Source: Spirosoma linguale DSM 74 (GTDB taxonomy: Bacteria > Bacteroidota > Bacteroidia > Cytophagales > Spirosomataceae). From it: a stretch of DNA of 64,000 nucleotides. The notes beneath the pieces were generated by a model. It made no database searches and had not been told where the DNA came from. It saw only the letters and a list, made by a program, of their open reading frames with translations. Both the position numbers and the translations under genes were made by a program. This document shows positions 17,272 to 27,923 of the stretch, in pieces; positions within the stretch are counted from its first letter, which is position 1; each line of letters starts with the position of its first letter. The DNA lies in the NCBI GenBank assembly GCA_000024525.1, contig CP001769.1, positions 2,714,001 through 2,778,000 on the forward strand. The letters are read 5' to 3'.

Positions 17272-20200
17272 ATGACGACTGCTCAAAAACCAGAACCCGT
17301 TCAGGAAAAGCCCCGGGCCTTTACTCATAAAATCCGCATTGTCACTTCAGCATCCCTATTCGACGGCCACGATGCCGCGATTAACCTGATGCGTCGGCTC
17401 ATGCAGGCGTCCGGGGCCGAAGTTATTCACCTGGGCCACAATCGTTCTGTAGCCGAGATTGTGGATTGCGCCATTCAGGAAGATGTGCAGGGCATTGCCG
17501 TGACCAGTTACCAGGGGGGGCATCTGGAGTTTTTCAAGTACATGTATGACCTGCTGCACGAACGCGGGGCTGGCCACATCAAACTGTTTGGCGGGGGGGG
17601 CGGCACCATTCTTCCCAGCGAAATCGACGAGCTTCATGCCTATGGCATTACCCGTATCTACTCCCCTGATGATGGCCGGGCGATGGGCCTGCAGGGTATG
17701 ATCGATGATGTATTGACCCAGTGCGATTTCGACACGCCCGCCCCTGCGCAAGTCAGTACACCCTCACAAACAGACGCTCAACTCATTGCTCAGCTGATTA
17801 GTCAGGCAGAAAATCATCCGGATCGGTTTGTCGGCCAGCTGCGTGTTCCGGCCGCTATCCGGCCCACACCCGTGTTGGGCATCACCGGCACGGGTGGGGC
17901 CGGAAAGTCGTCGCTCGTGGATGAACTGGTACTTCGTTTTTTGCGAGCCTTTCCTGAGCAGACGATCGCCATTATTTCCGTAGATCCGTCTAAACGCAAA
18001 TCGGGGGGGGCGCTGCTCGGCGACCGAATCCGGATGAACGCCATCCACTCCCCGCGAGTATATATGCGCTCATTGGCTACCCGCCAGTCCAATCTGGCCC
18101 TGAGCCGCCATGTTCAGGATGCCATTGATGTGTGCCGGGCAGCTCAATTTGACCTGATCATCGTGGAAACGTCGGGCATAGGGCAGTCCGATACAGAAAT
18201 TACCGAACATGCCGACAAAACGCTTTACGTGATGACGGCCGAATACGGGGCGGCTACGCAATTGGAAAAAATCGACATGCTCGACTTTGCCGATGTCATT
18301 GCCGTCAACAAATTCGATAAACGCGGCTCACTCGACGCCCTCCGCGATGTGCGCAAACAATACCGGCGCAATCACAACAGTTGGGATATTCCGGATGATC
18401 AACTGCCTATTGTGGGCACCATTGCCTCGCAGTTCAACGATTCGGGCATGAACCAGCTATTCGACCGGCTGATGCGGGTGCTGGGCCTGGAGCATACAGC
18501 AGGAAACACGACGGCTGTCGCCAATGAGCCGCAGCCCGCTCCCAGTGCCATTATCCCCACCGGCCGGGTTCGCTACCTGGCCGAAATTGTGGAAGAAAGC
18601 CGACGGTATGCCGATTTTGTGGAGGAGCAGACGACTTTGGCCAGGCAGCTTTATCAGCTTGATGGCGCCATACAGCTGATGCCCGACGGGACAGCAAAGG
18701 AAGAACTTCAGCGTTTATTCGCCGATCGGGAGGGGCGTCTCGCTCCTGACTGCCGCCAGCTGTTGCGGCAGTGGCCCGCCATGCAGCAACGGTATACGGC
18801 CGAGTTTTACGAATTTACCGTAAGGGATAAGGTCATTCGCCAGCCGCTGTATACCGAAACGCTTTCGCACTTGAAAATACCGAAAGTAAGTCTGCCCAAA
18901 TACAGCGACTGGGGCGACGTGCTGCGCTGGCTGCTGACCGAAAATGTGCCGGGCGAATTCCCGTTTACGGCGGGGGTGTTCCCGCTCAAACGGGAAGGCG
19001 AAGACCCTACCCGGATGTTTGCCGGAGAGGGCGGACCCGAGCGCACCAATCGGCGATTTCACTATGTATCGAAAGGGTTACCGGCCAAACGGCTTTCTAC
19101 CGCCTTCGACTCCGTTACCCTCTACGGCGAAGACCCGGCCATGCGACCCGATATTTTCGGCAAAATTGGCAACTCAGGCGTCAGCATCTGTACCCTCGAC
19201 GATGCCAAGAAACTGTACTCAGGCTTCGACCTCTGCAACCCGTCAACGTCGGTGTCGATGACCATCAACGGACCAGCCCCTATCCTGCTGGGCTTTTTCC
19301 TGAATGCGGCCATCGACCAGCAGTGCGAGAAATGGTTGCGGGCCGAGGGCAACGTATACACCCAAGCCAATGGTCCGGCCTATCAGGGCGAACTCCAGGA
19401 GGGAAATGACGGGCTGGGCCTGATGCTCCTCGGCACCACCGGCGATCAGGTAGTGCCGCGTGAGGTCTATGAACGACTGAAAGCCGATACGCTCCGCACC
19501 GTACGAGGCACCGTACAGGCCGATATTCTGAAGGAAGATCAGGCCCAGAACACTTGTATTTTCTCGACCGAATTTGCGCTCAGAATGATGGGCGATATTC
19601 AGCAGTATTTCACCGACAACCGGGTACAGAATTTTTATTCTGTTTCCATTTCGGGTTATCACATTGCCGAGGCCGGGGCCAATCCGATTTCGCAGCTGGC
19701 CTTCACCCTGTCAAACGGGTTTACGTTTGTCGAGTACTACCTGAGCCGGGGCATGCCTATTGATGCCTTTGCCCCTAACCTGTCGTTCTTTTTCTCGAAT
19801 GGCATGGACCCGGAATACACGGTGCTGGGTCGGGTAGCCCGCCGAATCTGGGCCAAAGCCATGCGCCATAAGTACAAGGGGAACGAGCGCTCCCAGAAAC
19901 TGAAATACCACATACAGACGTCGGGGCGGAGTTTACACGCACAGGAAATAGCCTTCAATGACATTCGCACCACCCTACAGGCACTGCTGGCCATTTACGA
20001 TAACTGCAACTCCCTGCATACAAACGCCTACGATGAAGCCATTACAACCCCCACTGAAGAGTCGGTCCGGCGGGCTATGGCCATTCAGTTGATCATCAAC
20101 CGGGAGTTTGGGCTGACGACCAACGAAAACCCCTTACAGGGCGCGTTCATTGTCGATGAGCTGACGGAACTGGTGGAAGAAGCGGTTTACCAGGAATTTC

Positions 20201-20604
20201 TGGCCATTAATGAACGGGGCGGTGTGCTGGGCGCTATGGAGCGGATGTACCAGCGCAGTAAAATACAGGAAGAGTCGATGTATTACGAAACCCTGAAACA
20301 CAATGGCAACCTGCCGATTGTGGGCGTCAATACCTTCCTCGACCCGGCGGGCTCCCCTACGGTAGTACCCGCCGAAGTGATTCGCTCTACGGACGAAGAA
20401 AAACGATATGCGGTAGATTCCTGTCGGGCTTTTCAGGAAACCCACCGGGAGAAAGCGGAACGGGCACTGACTAACCTGCAAACGGCAGCCCTGACCAACG
20501 ACAATATTTTTGAGAGCTTGATGGAAGCGACGAAAGTCTGTTCGTTAGGGCAGTTGACCAATGCCCTCTACGCCGTGGGCGGAAAATACCGACGAAATAT
20601 GTAA
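17272..20604 (+). CDS. icmF: Fused isobutyryl-CoA mutase IcmF
   Basis: The 1110-residue protein has the IcmF order: an N-terminal cobalamin-binding domain ([18 protein letters not shown] carries the DxHxxG-like site, then SYQGGH and GGGGG), a MeaB-like GTPase (P-loop [36 protein letters not shown]) and a C-terminal methylmalonyl-CoA mutase-type barrel ([14 protein letters not shown] region, [17 protein letters not shown]). IcmF interconverts isobutyryl-CoA and n-butyryl-CoA with adenosylcobalamin, and the GTPase acts as an in-built chaperone. Some IcmF proteins also act on pivalyl-CoA. Met 17272 is preferred over the upstream ATG at 17224. A perfect palindromic terminator follows the stop. 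Confidence 0.93.
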   Translation: MTTAQKPEPVQEKPRAFTHKIRIVTSASLFDGHDAAINLMRRLMQASGAEVIHLGHNRSVAEIVDCAIQEDVQGIAVTSYQGGHLEFFKYMYDLLHERGAGHIKLFGGGGGTILPSEIDELHAYGITRIYSPDDGRAMGLQGMIDDVLTQCDFDTPAPAQVSTPSQTDAQLIAQLISQAENHPDRFVGQLRVPAAIRPTPVLGITGTGGAGKSSLVDELVLRFLRAFPEQTIAIISVDPSKRKSGGALLGDRIRMNAIHSPRVYMRSLATRQSNLALSRHVQDAIDVCRAAQFDLIIVETSGIGQSDTEITEHADKTLYVMTAEYGAATQLEKIDMLDFADVIAVNKFDKRGSLDALRDVRKQYRRNHNSWDIPDDQLPIVGTIASQFNDSGMNQLFDRLMRVLGLEHTAGNTTAVANEPQPAPSAIIPTGRVRYLAEIVEESRRYADFVEEQTTLARQLYQLDGAIQLMPDGTAKEELQRLFADREGRLAPDCRQLLRQWPAMQQRYTAEFYEFTVRDKVIRQPLYTETLSHLKIPKVSLPKYSDWGDVLRWLLTENVPGEFPFTAGVFPLKREGEDPTRMFAGEGGPERTNRRFHYVSKGLPAKRLSTAFDSVTLYGEDPAMRPDIFGKIGNSGVSICTLDDAKKLYSGFDLCNPSTSVSMTINGPAPILLGFFLNAAIDQQCEKWLRAEGNVYTQANGPAYQGELQEGNDGLGLMLLGTTGDQVVPREVYERLKADTLRTVRGTVQADILKEDQAQNTCIFSTEFALRMMGDIQQYFTDNRVQNFYSVSISGYHIAEAGANPISQLAFTLSNGFTFVEYYLSRGMPIDAFAPNLSFFFSNGMDPEYTVLGRVARRIWAKAMRHKYKGNERSQKLKYHIQTSGRSLHAQEIAFNDIRTTLQALLAIYDNCNSLHTNAYDEAITTPTEESVRRAMAIQLIINREFGLTTNENPLQGAFIVDELTELVEEAVYQEFLAINERGGVLGAMERMYQRSKIQEESMYYETLKHNGNLPIVGVNTFLDPAGSPTVVPAEVIRSTDEEKRYAVDSCRAFQETHREKAERALTNLQTAALTNDNIFESLMEATKVCSLGQLTNALYAVGGKYRRNM

Positions 20605-20606
20605 GG

Positions 20607-20670
20607 CTTTTTCGGACAATCAACCCGGTGACGGCTAATTAGCCGTCACCGGGTTGATTGTCCGAAAAAG
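20607..20670. terminator. Perfect 32+32 palindrome, bidirectional terminator
   Basis: Bases 20607-20638 are an exact reverse complement of 20639-20670 with no central spacer. The outer ends read CTTTTTCGG and CCGAAAAAG, giving a U-tract in both directions. It serves icmF and the convergent esterase gene, and the esterase stop codon (20635-20637) lies inside the palindrome. Confidence 0.9.
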
Positions 20671-23130
20671 TACGCTGGCCTGATCGTCTTCACCATTAGC
20701 ATACCCATTACCCGGGGTTGAATCAGAATCAGCCTGATCCGTACTGACAATCTGGGCCTGGTTCGTGAAGGTGCCGGTCTTGAGCGTTTTAACCAAAAAC
20801 TTCAGCGTGGTCGACTCTCCCACAGCTATTTTACTGATCTTACCACTGACAACTCCACTGGAAACGCCCATTCCCGAAACGGAGGAGATAAACTGAATAT
20901 TAGAGGGCAACGGACTACCTACCACCGTATTCGTCGCTTCTGCTCCCCCCTGATTATGAACCATCAGGCTAATTTCAATCGGCTGACCAACCGCAGCAAC
21001 AAGCTGGTTCAATCTGATTTGCAGACTCAAATCGGCTTTACCGGGGTCAGGCGCGGGTTGATTGCTGATTACTGGTGCTATCGGGACCTGCGCTGGATTG
21101 GGAGACGTATACACAGCCGACGAATTTGCTATCGTCCTTAAATCGACAAGGGCCTCATCCATTTCACCATTTGCCGAGCCATCGTTCGGAATCGCTTTGG
21201 CATTTTTATTGGCCATAGCCGTTATTTCGGACGAAATCTGGTAGTAGCCGGAGGCAGTGACCCGAGCCACATACTGGCGTGTTATTGTTTGTCCCGACAG
21301 TATTGCCGGTATAGTTGTACTTACGGCTTTGTTGTCAAATGTCACAGCCGGACCTAACGAAACAACGGTAACGGGTGATGGAAGACGGCTAGTTACGGTA
21401 ACGGAAGCGGCATCGCACTCACCCGTATTGCGCACCAACATGCTGAACCGAACACTATCGTTCAACGCCACTACGCGACGGGATGTCTGCATACGTAACT
21501 CCACATCGACACTGGCCAACCCAATAGTTTGTGACACCCCACCCGACAGGCAGCCGTAAACCGGATTTTTAGCTTTCAGGGTGTATACGCCCGGTTGGGT
21601 AACCCGTATGGATGCCGCTGTAGCTCCATTACTCCACTCCGTCCACTCGCCGGCCGTTGATGTCAGCGTCAAACCGGTGGAACGACAGATAACCCAGCTT
21701 CCATTTTCGGAGGTTACCGTTGGCGGGCTGGGCTGAATGGCGAGGGGTACGACAATGGCGGGTGGAAAGAATATTGTGGATTGCGGACTTTTAATACGTG
21801 CGGAGTACGTTCCGGGGCCAGCAGTTATGGTTTGTAAGGTGCTGCCGTTTGTCCACTCGTAAGCGTAGCCGGGCGGCTGGCTCAGCGTTAGCGCATTGGC
21901 TCCGGCACAACTGATACTGGCCAGGGGTTGTAGCTGGGCAGTGTAAGGCGTTATCGAGCGTAGCACATTGTTTATGGAATTAGCCCATGACTCCGCTGCC
22001 TTAACCTGACCCGCTGTAGAAAAGTGAATCCCATCCGGGCGGTCATCCTGTGAGTTTATATTATCCAGATCAGGGCCAATATACGTATCGAAATTCGGCT
22101 GACCGATGATTCTGAACTGAGCCGACCTCACATTATCGAAACGGGTATCGACAAACGACGATATAGCCACGATAAAACCCAGCTTAGGCATCAGAAACTC
22201 CGTTCTTACCTTTTCAATAACCTTGTGGTAGTACTTGTAGGTGGAGTCTTCAGGATTTCTCCGATCATTTTCGCCATGTTGTACCAGAACGGCCCGAATA
22301 CCCGTAGTGGGTACATACATATTCATGACATTCCGGACATTGACATAGGGCATGCGCAGGTCATACCGAATAAACGAATGTTGGAACGGAATATCATACG
22401 CAGCATTATAATTGTCTTTCATGGTTGTACCCCCAAATCCTGCGTTATAAAACAGCACAGGTACATTAATCCGTCGCACGAGTTCATCCCCCGTACGCCC
22501 CCAAAACCAGGCAATTTCGGCAAAAGGCGAACTACCGCTTTTGGCGAGCAACTGACTGAATGCGAGGCCAGGTAGGTAGTGGGTATCGGCCGTATTTCGG
22601 TACTGTTCCATGGCCGCGCTGTTTTGGTCAACACCAATCACATTTACCCGTTCATCGGAGGCCCCGTCTAATGACAGGCATTTATTCACCCCATCGAAAA
22701 AACACGTTGTTCCTTGCGCATTGGAGTGGCCCATGATCAAAAACACCTCACCGACCCCAAATCGGTCAACTGAGTCAACGGCGACAGAGGTACCGTTTTT
22801 TGACCCCCGCACAAGAATTTTATACCAGCCCCCGGCAACGTTTATACTGCCGTTGAATTGACCATTTTTCGGGTTAGCCTCTACCGTTAACCAGGCAGTT
22901 GTAGTACCCTGACCGGCATTTTTGGCAATGACACGGGCTTCAACAAGATCTATTGACTGGCTGTAACTACCGGCAATTTGTACGGATGCCTTATTGTCAG
23001 CATCGCGCTGAACGACCATTCGACTGATAGGATATGTAATTTTTAGTTGAGCTATTGACTTGAGGGGAGACAATAAAATACTCAGGCACAAAAAAATAGT
23101 AACAAAAAATGCACAGATACGCAAATCCAT
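20635..23130 (-). CDS. Secreted SGNH esterase (sialate O-acetylesterase-like) with DUF11 repeats
   Basis: The 831-residue protein starts with a signal peptide (FFVTIFLCLSILLSPLKSIAQ). The catalytic part has the SGNH/CE6-type blocks: VFLIMGHSNAQG with the nucleophile Ser, LVQHGENDRRNP, and DRPDGIHFSTAGQ with the Asp-His pair. It is followed by Ig-like segments and two DUF11 modules (VELRMQTSRRVVALNDSVRF and DLSLQIRLNQLVAAVGQPIE). It probably removes acetyl groups from glycans outside the inner membrane. No T9SS sorting domain is seen at the C-terminus, which ends inside the palindromic terminator. Confidence 0.85.
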   Translation of the reverse strand: MDLRICAFFVTIFLCLSILLSPLKSIAQLKITYPISRMVVQRDADNKASVQIAGSYSQSIDLVEARVIAKNAGQGTTTAWLTVEANPKNGQFNGSINVAGGWYKILVRGSKNGTSVAVDSVDRFGVGEVFLIMGHSNAQGTTCFFDGVNKCLSLDGASDERVNVIGVDQNSAAMEQYRNTADTHYLPGLAFSQLLAKSGSSPFAEIAWFWGRTGDELVRRINVPVLFYNAGFGGTTMKDNYNAAYDIPFQHSFIRYDLRMPYVNVRNVMNMYVPTTGIRAVLVQHGENDRRNPEDSTYKYYHKVIEKVRTEFLMPKLGFIVAISSFVDTRFDNVRSAQFRIIGQPNFDTYIGPDLDNINSQDDRPDGIHFSTAGQVKAAESWANSINNVLRSITPYTAQLQPLASISCAGANALTLSQPPGYAYEWTNGSTLQTITAGPGTYSARIKSPQSTIFFPPAIVVPLAIQPSPPTVTSENGSWVICRSTGLTLTSTAGEWTEWSNGATAASIRVTQPGVYTLKAKNPVYGCLSGGVSQTIGLASVDVELRMQTSRRVVALNDSVRFSMLVRNTGECDAASVTVTSRLPSPVTVVSLGPAVTFDNKAVSTTIPAILSGQTITRQYVARVTASGYYQISSEITAMANKNAKAIPNDGSANGEMDEALVDLRTIANSSAVYTSPNPAQVPIAPVISNQPAPDPGKADLSLQIRLNQLVAAVGQPIEISLMVHNQGGAEATNTVVGSPLPSNIQFISSVSGMGVSSGVVSGKISKIAVGESTTLKFLVKTLKTGTFTNQAQIVSTDQADSDSTPGNGYANGEDDQASVLFRTINPVTAN

Positions 23131-23780
23131 TTTAGTCAGGAAAAAGTTCGTTACGGTTGCTGCTATAGCCTCATAACTAAGAACTCACCCAACCCTTATC
23201 TTCTTGATAACCAAAGGTATCATCAAGCTTTAAGCGGTAGGATCAAGACTAAAAAGAGGCTAATAAGCAGATATTTTTATTGAAGCTGGCCATGGATAGA
23301 AGTAGTCAAGAAGGCCTTTGCTTTGGGTAGAAGCTATCATTTCGTTAACTCGACATCAAGTGATAGATCATACTTGGCACAAATATATATATAGAACTAA
23401 TTTTATTACTTATATGTATATATTTTTTATTTTTCGTTTCTCTATTATTTAATTGAATTCATACTAGTTTTTTCATATTTCAGAAAAGCCCTGAAAAAAC
23501 ATCTTTGTAAATAAAGGGAGAGATTTGGGTAGCTGCTGTGTTGTTGATCAATCCTGACTAAACCGGGTGTGCAACCCAGCATTCAGTAGGTGCGTAGCCT
23601 TTAAAATCTGATTAAAATTTACGAAAAGTCTCTCCCAGCCAACCGGCATAGTAGTGTAAAACCACTGATTTAATCGTCTAAAAGGCGCTTTTCCTCAAAA
23701 AATTGACTGCGTAGTGCAGCAGATGATTTAGCTCACCGAATACGCTGACATTCGTCAGTGGGCAAGCTGATAAACCACTA
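23131..23780. other. AT-rich non-coding spacer
   Basis: About 650 bases without a supported frame. The middle (23380-23480) is very AT rich. I see no RNA gene or convincing terminator, only the promoter box at its right edge. Confidence 0.5.
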
Positions 23781-23788
23781 TACTTTTG
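23781..23788 (+). promoter_or_regulatory. TACTTTTG -7 box upstream of the SWWFT gene
   Basis: The octamer matches TAnnTTTG and lies 24 bases before the ATG at 23812, the usual distance for a Bacteroidota promoter. No clear -33 TTG is present. Confidence 0.6.
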
Positions 23789-23811
23789 AATGAACGTAAC
23801 GATTAACCTTC

Positions 23812-24066
23812 ATGCTATTATTATTCACAACCCAGGACATAAACGCTAGCCAGCGAAATTTCTCATGGTGGTTTACTACCATTGAGACAGCCTTTGACGC
23901 ACTGAGCAGTATCGCATCGAGAGAAAATAAGCTTATTAAAGCGGAGCTAATTGATGAAGATCATCGCATTTCACTTCCTGTTGATGCCTTCGACGGCAGC
24001 TTCTTATCACCTGTAATCAACGAGTTAGAACTAGAGTGGCAGTTTCTATTAAATGAACCTGCTTAA
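23812..24066 (+). CDS. Small SWWFT-motif protein, copy 1 (84 aa)
   Basis: The 84-residue protein has no signal peptide or membrane segment. It is clearly homologous to the 87-residue protein at 58764-59027. Shared residues include RNxSWWFT, ExAFDAxS, a lysine-rich turn followed by ELxDxDxRxxLP, AFDG, and LExEWxxLLN at the end. The pattern suggests a compact alpha/beta fold with a surface Trp pair. I do not recognise a described family. The gene stands alone with its own promoter and a hairpin about 160 bases downstream. Confidence 0.75.
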   Translation: MLLLFTTQDINASQRNFSWWFTTIETAFDALSSIASRENKLIKAELIDEDHRISLPVDAFDGSFLSPVINELELEWQFLLNEPA

Positions 24067-24225
24067 TGCCGGTGGTATCTGTTCCGTTTAAGACCAATTT
24101 CAATAAGCATGGAGTAAAATCCCACCGTTAACTTTTACTGCATAAACCGTAACTTGACTTAATTTATAATTCGTTCTGCAAGACATATTACCGTAACTGA
24201 AGATAACATGAATGCTTGAAGAGTC

Positions 24226-24255
24226 CGGGATTGGGCTTCAACTGGCTCAATCCCG
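24226..24255 (+). terminator. Hairpin downstream of SWWFT copy 1
   Basis: CGGGATTGGGC pairs with GGCTCAATCCCG around a 7-base loop. It has only a weak T-rich tail (TCTTAACTT). Confidence 0.5.
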
Positions 24256-24396
24256 TCTTAACTTAATGTAGTCATAAACCATACTGTTGCCTATTACTTT
24301 AGTAGCTATAAATAGTATTTATCAGAGTAAATGCTTTACACCCTGCCCTAAGCTTGTAAATGATTAACACAAGTGAACAGACAGGTGGTGAAGTCT

Positions 24397-24435
24397 CTCC
24401 CGGGTGGCACGTTAGCCATTCGGGAGCGTTTTTTT
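24397..24435 (+). terminator. Intrinsic terminator without an upstream gene; possible small RNA end
   Basis: CTCCCGGGTGGC pairs with GCCATTCGGGAG (two G-U pairs) around ACGTTA, and seven T follow. No coding frame ends just before it: the nearest upstream gene stops at 24066, and another hairpin lies between. It may end a short non-coding transcript starting near 24300. Confidence 0.65.
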
Positions 24436-24572
24436 ACAGGCATCTTATTTAAGGCGTTCGAGCTCCTGGTCACAACCAGTAACATACATACTATTGTTGT
24501 GTTGCTTATTTCTGTACGTACTTTGTATTAATTTGTAACGAGTTACACACCGCTAAATCCAGCTCTTTCCTC

Positions 24573-25472
24573 ATGCGTGCTACGTATACCAAACGACTCG
24601 GCCTGTTTCGAAATCCGGCAGTACAACATGAATTGGAGCGTCTCGATCCCATTCGCGACAACCAGCGTATGGTGCATCTACTATCGGCCTACGAGTTTCC
24701 CTTCGATATTACCCGGGCACTGGAACTGGCCCTGTTTCACACGTATGCCAGTCCGCGCGTATCGGGTTTACTGGCCCGCACCGGCGAATTTGAGCGACAC
24801 GGGCAAAAGCGGTACGACGACACCAGCCGCCTGATTTCCGAGTTCCTCGAATCGGGCTACGACAGTGAAAAAGGCATGCGGGCCATCACCCACATGAATC
24901 AGATTCATAATCACTATAAAATCGACAATGCCGATTTTCTGTTTGTGCTGGCTACGTTCGTTTTTTACCCCATCGACTGGCTACGGCAGTACGGGTGGCG
25001 AAAATTAACGGTGGCGGAGGAGCAGGCATTCTTTTATTTCTTCCGGGAGGTAGGCCGTCGAATGAACCTGCGCGACCTTCCCGATACCCTGGAAGAATTT
25101 CGGGCAGTTACCGACGCCTATGAAAACCGATATTTTCGGTTTACGGAGAGTAACCGAAAGATAGCCGATGCAACTGTTCGTATCGTTCAGGGCTGGTTTC
25201 CCCGCTTGCTGCATCCGGTTGTGCAGCCGGCTTTCTCGGCACTGATCAACGATAAATTACGGCTTGCATTTGGATACCAGAAACCGCCGGGCTGGTTTAC
25301 GGGGTTGATATCGGCCTCTCTATGGATTCGCAAATGGCCGCTCCGCTGGATTACCTTCAAGCCTTATCCTGCCCTCATCGAAAATTCAAGCTTTCGCTAT
25401 TATCCGGATGGCCCACCCGATATTGAAGCTGTTGGCCCGGAACACCTTGTAAAGAGGCAACCAGAAAACTAA
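24573..25472 (+). CDS. MpaB/rubber-oxygenase-type protein (DUF2236)
   Basis: The 299-residue protein matches the oxygenase MpaB family: an N-terminal helical part (ALELALFHTYASPRVSGLL), the segment KRYDDTSRLISEFLESG, and the core ITHMNQIHNHYKIDNADFLF followed by VFYPIDWLRQYGWRKLT. Characterised relatives include the haem protein latex clearing protein and fungal MpaB, which cleave isoprenoid chains oxidatively. Bacterial homologues of this size are mostly uncharacterised. It converges on the glycosidase gene with a 9-base gap. Confidence 0.82.
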   Translation: MRATYTKRLGLFRNPAVQHELERLDPIRDNQRMVHLLSAYEFPFDITRALELALFHTYASPRVSGLLARTGEFERHGQKRYDDTSRLISEFLESGYDSEKGMRAITHMNQIHNHYKIDNADFLFVLATFVFYPIDWLRQYGWRKLTVAEEQAFFYFFREVGRRMNLRDLPDTLEEFRAVTDAYENRYFRFTESNRKIADATVRIVQGWFPRLLHPVVQPAFSALINDKLRLAFGYQKPPGWFTGLISASLWIRKWPLRWITFKPYPALIENSSFRYYPDGPPDIEAVGPEHLVKRQPEN

Positions 25473-25481
25473 GGGGCAGCA

Positions 25482-26441
25482 TCACTTTGGCCTCCTGCCG
25501 GTATGTACTGGGAAGAAGACGCTAACGGCCGGATGCATGGTAAACAGTCGAAATCCAGACCCGTCATTCACCAGAATTCCACTGGACCGATTCCCGCCGA
25601 CGATAGGATTACCGTTGTATTTTGTCCAGTGAATCAGGTCTTTCGATACCGCTACATTGGTAGACCATTCCCGCCAATCGGGAAAAGCCGATGCATGGTA
25701 ATAGGCATAATACGCTCCATTATAGCGAATTACCTGATTCATCGCCACCGCATAACGGTCGTACCCGGCCGGGCCTTTGGTTAGAACCGGCTCATCCTGC
25801 ACATTGGTCCAAACGGTCAGGTCTTTGGATGTTGCAAGCCAAACGGCCGCATCCTTCCGTTCATAAAACAGGTACCAGACTCCTTTCTCTCGCCAGATTG
25901 TGGGCGTACCGTAAGGCCCTTCACTCAGTGGCTGGTTATTCGTGTACCGAATGTCGAGCGGCCCCTGTTCTTTCCAGTGGATTCGGTCGGTAGAGGTAAG
26001 CAGGTGAGCCACATCGTTCTCCCCTTCTGCAAACATGTAGTAAGTAGAACCGGATTTACTTACCGACACATCTTCAACCCAGGAAGTAGCATGGATTGGA
26101 TTGCCTTTGTAACGGGTCCACGTGAAGCCGTCCGGCGAGGTGGCATACCCTAAAGAGCGGGTTTGATTTGCCCCGTCACGGTAACCCGTATACCACATGT
26201 GGTAGAGCCCGTCTTCGTGAAGAATATACCCTCGCTCCCGAATCTTCTGATCCCAGGTGTCAGCGCCTGTTCCCGTAAAAACCGGATTGGACGGACCTGG
26301 TGAGAACGTTGTCAGCTCAGCCGGGAAAGTTGGTGCCGCCGGTTCAGACAACGGGCTAACCGGTACAAACGACAAGCTGGCCGCCAGAAGAACCAACGCT
26401 GAAAATACGGTGTAAGGGGCTATTCTGACGGAGGTTTGCAT
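25482..26441 (-). CDS. Secreted five-bladed beta-propeller glycosidase-like protein (GH43/GH32 superfamily)
   Basis: The 319-residue protein has a signal peptide and then repeated blade motifs: GLYHMWYTGYRDG, TYYMFAEGEND, VWYLFYERKD and AYYAYYHASAF, each followed by a T/SxDxxxWT-type strand (TSPDGFTWTRYKGNP, SKDLIHWTKYNGNP). This is the signature of the GH43/GH32/GH130 fold group. A retained set of three catalytic acids cannot be proved by eye. It lies 51 bases downstream of the GH30 gene on the same strand, so the two probably form one transcript acting on plant or microbial glycans. Confidence 0.75.
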   Translation of the reverse strand: MQTSVRIAPYTVFSALVLLAASLSFVPVSPLSEPAAPTFPAELTTFSPGPSNPVFTGTGADTWDQKIRERGYILHEDGLYHMWYTGYRDGANQTRSLGYATSPDGFTWTRYKGNPIHATSWVEDVSVSKSGSTYYMFAEGENDVAHLLTSTDRIHWKEQGPLDIRYTNNQPLSEGPYGTPTIWREKGVWYLFYERKDAAVWLATSKDLTVWTNVQDEPVLTKGPAGYDRYAVAMNQVIRYNGAYYAYYHASAFPDWREWSTNVAVSKDLIHWTKYNGNPIVGGNRSSGILVNDGSGFRLFTMHPAVSVFFPVHTGRRPK

Positions 26442-26492
26442 AGGCTTTTAAACGGTTGAGCCCGTTTATACTTTGAAAGGTATTTATTTCTG

Positions 26493-27923
26493 TTACCAGA
26501 CCAGGGTTCCTACAGCACCGCTGGCCAGCGTAAACTGGGCGTGTCTGTCCTTACTAATAATACGAACGGGCTGCGCGGATGGACTATCGTTCAGCGCGAT
26601 CACAACTGTTTTTCCGTCAGGTGTTTTAAACGCAACGTTGGGCAGAGACGCAGGCAGGTTAGACTCAATGCGAACAGAACCCGGCCGGACAAACTTTGCC
26701 GCCAGTGCAACAATGTAATAGGCCGGGTTGCGCTTTACGGTATTTCCCCTGATGGTCAACGCACCCAGGCATTGATCGCATCCGCCGGGTGTATGCGGCT
26801 TTTGTTCTGGATCAGCGGCCAGATTCCATTCCAGTACGGTACGGCTCCAGTTGCGGGTAGCCCCGATGATCAGCTCCCGGACATGCCAGTTCAGGTCACC
26901 TTTCAGATTGCCCGGCGCACCGATCCACTGTTCGGTGAAATAAATATTCTTGTCAGGATACGCTTTATGCACCTCTGAGAGGGCACTGATCGGGCCACCG
27001 TACAAATGAAACGCCGATCCATCAACGTATTTTCGAGCCTCCGGATCAGCCAATACCGACAGGGGGTAGTTGGGCCGATCCGCATTATGATCGTAAAGAA
27101 TAATTTTAGTTTTAAGTCCGGCTTTTTTAAACGCCGGACCCAGGCTTTTCCGAATGAAAAGCGCCTGTTCGGCAGGTAGCATTAACAGACTGGGGTTATT
27201 GCCCGGATGTAGTGGCTCATTCTGGATAGTAATCGCGTCAATTGGAATACCCGCCTTCTTCATGCCCTGAATGTACCGGACAAAATACTGCGCGTAAACA
27301 TCGTAGTATTCTAGTTTCAGACTTCCCCCCTTTGCGTTTCCGTTAGATTTCATCCAGACGGGTGGCGACCAGGGCGAACCAAGGATTTTGATCGCGGGGT
27401 TAATTGCAAGAATCTGTTTCAGAACCGGAATCAGATGCTGCTCATCGGGAGCCAAACTAAATTTAGCCAGGGTTGGGTCCGTTGCTCCCACTGGCAGATC
27501 GTCATACGAAAACACGCGTTCATCCAGATCCGACGCGCCGATGCTTATCCGCAAATAACTGACCCCAATCCCTTTCCCAGCCGTCGAAAAAAGTTCGGTG
27601 AGCAGGGCCGTCCGGGCCGTAGCTTCCATCTGATCGATCAGTTGTGCACTACCCCCCGTTAAGGTATACCCGAACCCATCAATAGGCTGATAGGTTTTAG
27701 TCTCGTCTACTCGAATTGTGGTTGGCAACTCCGCTTTGACCACACCATCCCGGAAGACAAGCGGAGTCTGCTTCTTAAACAAAACAGCATGAACAGGGTC
27801 TGTCAGCCAGAATTCGACTTGCCCTGCGTTACCCGATTTTACGGGCGATTGGGCAGCAGCAAGCCCACAAATGGACAGAAGCAGGCTGAGAGAAAACCAG
27901 CCAGGCGGTTTAAATCGTTGCAT
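26493..27923 (-). CDS. Glycoside hydrolase family 30 enzyme
   Basis: The start at 27923 gives a signal peptide (WFSLSLLLSICGLAAAQ) and a 476-residue product. GH30 landmarks are YQPIDGFGYTLTGGSA at the barrel entrance, LRISIGASDLD, SPWSPPVWMKSNG, the acid/base Glu in AITIQNEPLHPGNNP and the nucleophile Glu in IYFTEQWIG, followed by the C-terminal beta domain (VIALNDSPSAQPVRI). Members are beta-glucosidases, glucosylceramidases, beta-1,6-glucanases and xylanases. The subfamily cannot be decided here. It is the first gene of a likely two-gene transcript with the GH43-like protein. Confidence 0.92.
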   Translation of the reverse strand: MQRFKPPGWFSLSLLLSICGLAAAQSPVKSGNAGQVEFWLTDPVHAVLFKKQTPLVFRDGVVKAELPTTIRVDETKTYQPIDGFGYTLTGGSAQLIDQMEATARTALLTELFSTAGKGIGVSYLRISIGASDLDERVFSYDDLPVGATDPTLAKFSLAPDEQHLIPVLKQILAINPAIKILGSPWSPPVWMKSNGNAKGGSLKLEYYDVYAQYFVRYIQGMKKAGIPIDAITIQNEPLHPGNNPSLLMLPAEQALFIRKSLGPAFKKAGLKTKIILYDHNADRPNYPLSVLADPEARKYVDGSAFHLYGGPISALSEVHKAYPDKNIYFTEQWIGAPGNLKGDLNWHVRELIIGATRNWSRTVLEWNLAADPEQKPHTPGGCDQCLGALTIRGNTVKRNPAYYIVALAAKFVRPGSVRIESNLPASLPNVAFKTPDGKTVVIALNDSPSAQPVRIISKDRHAQFTLASGAVGTLVW

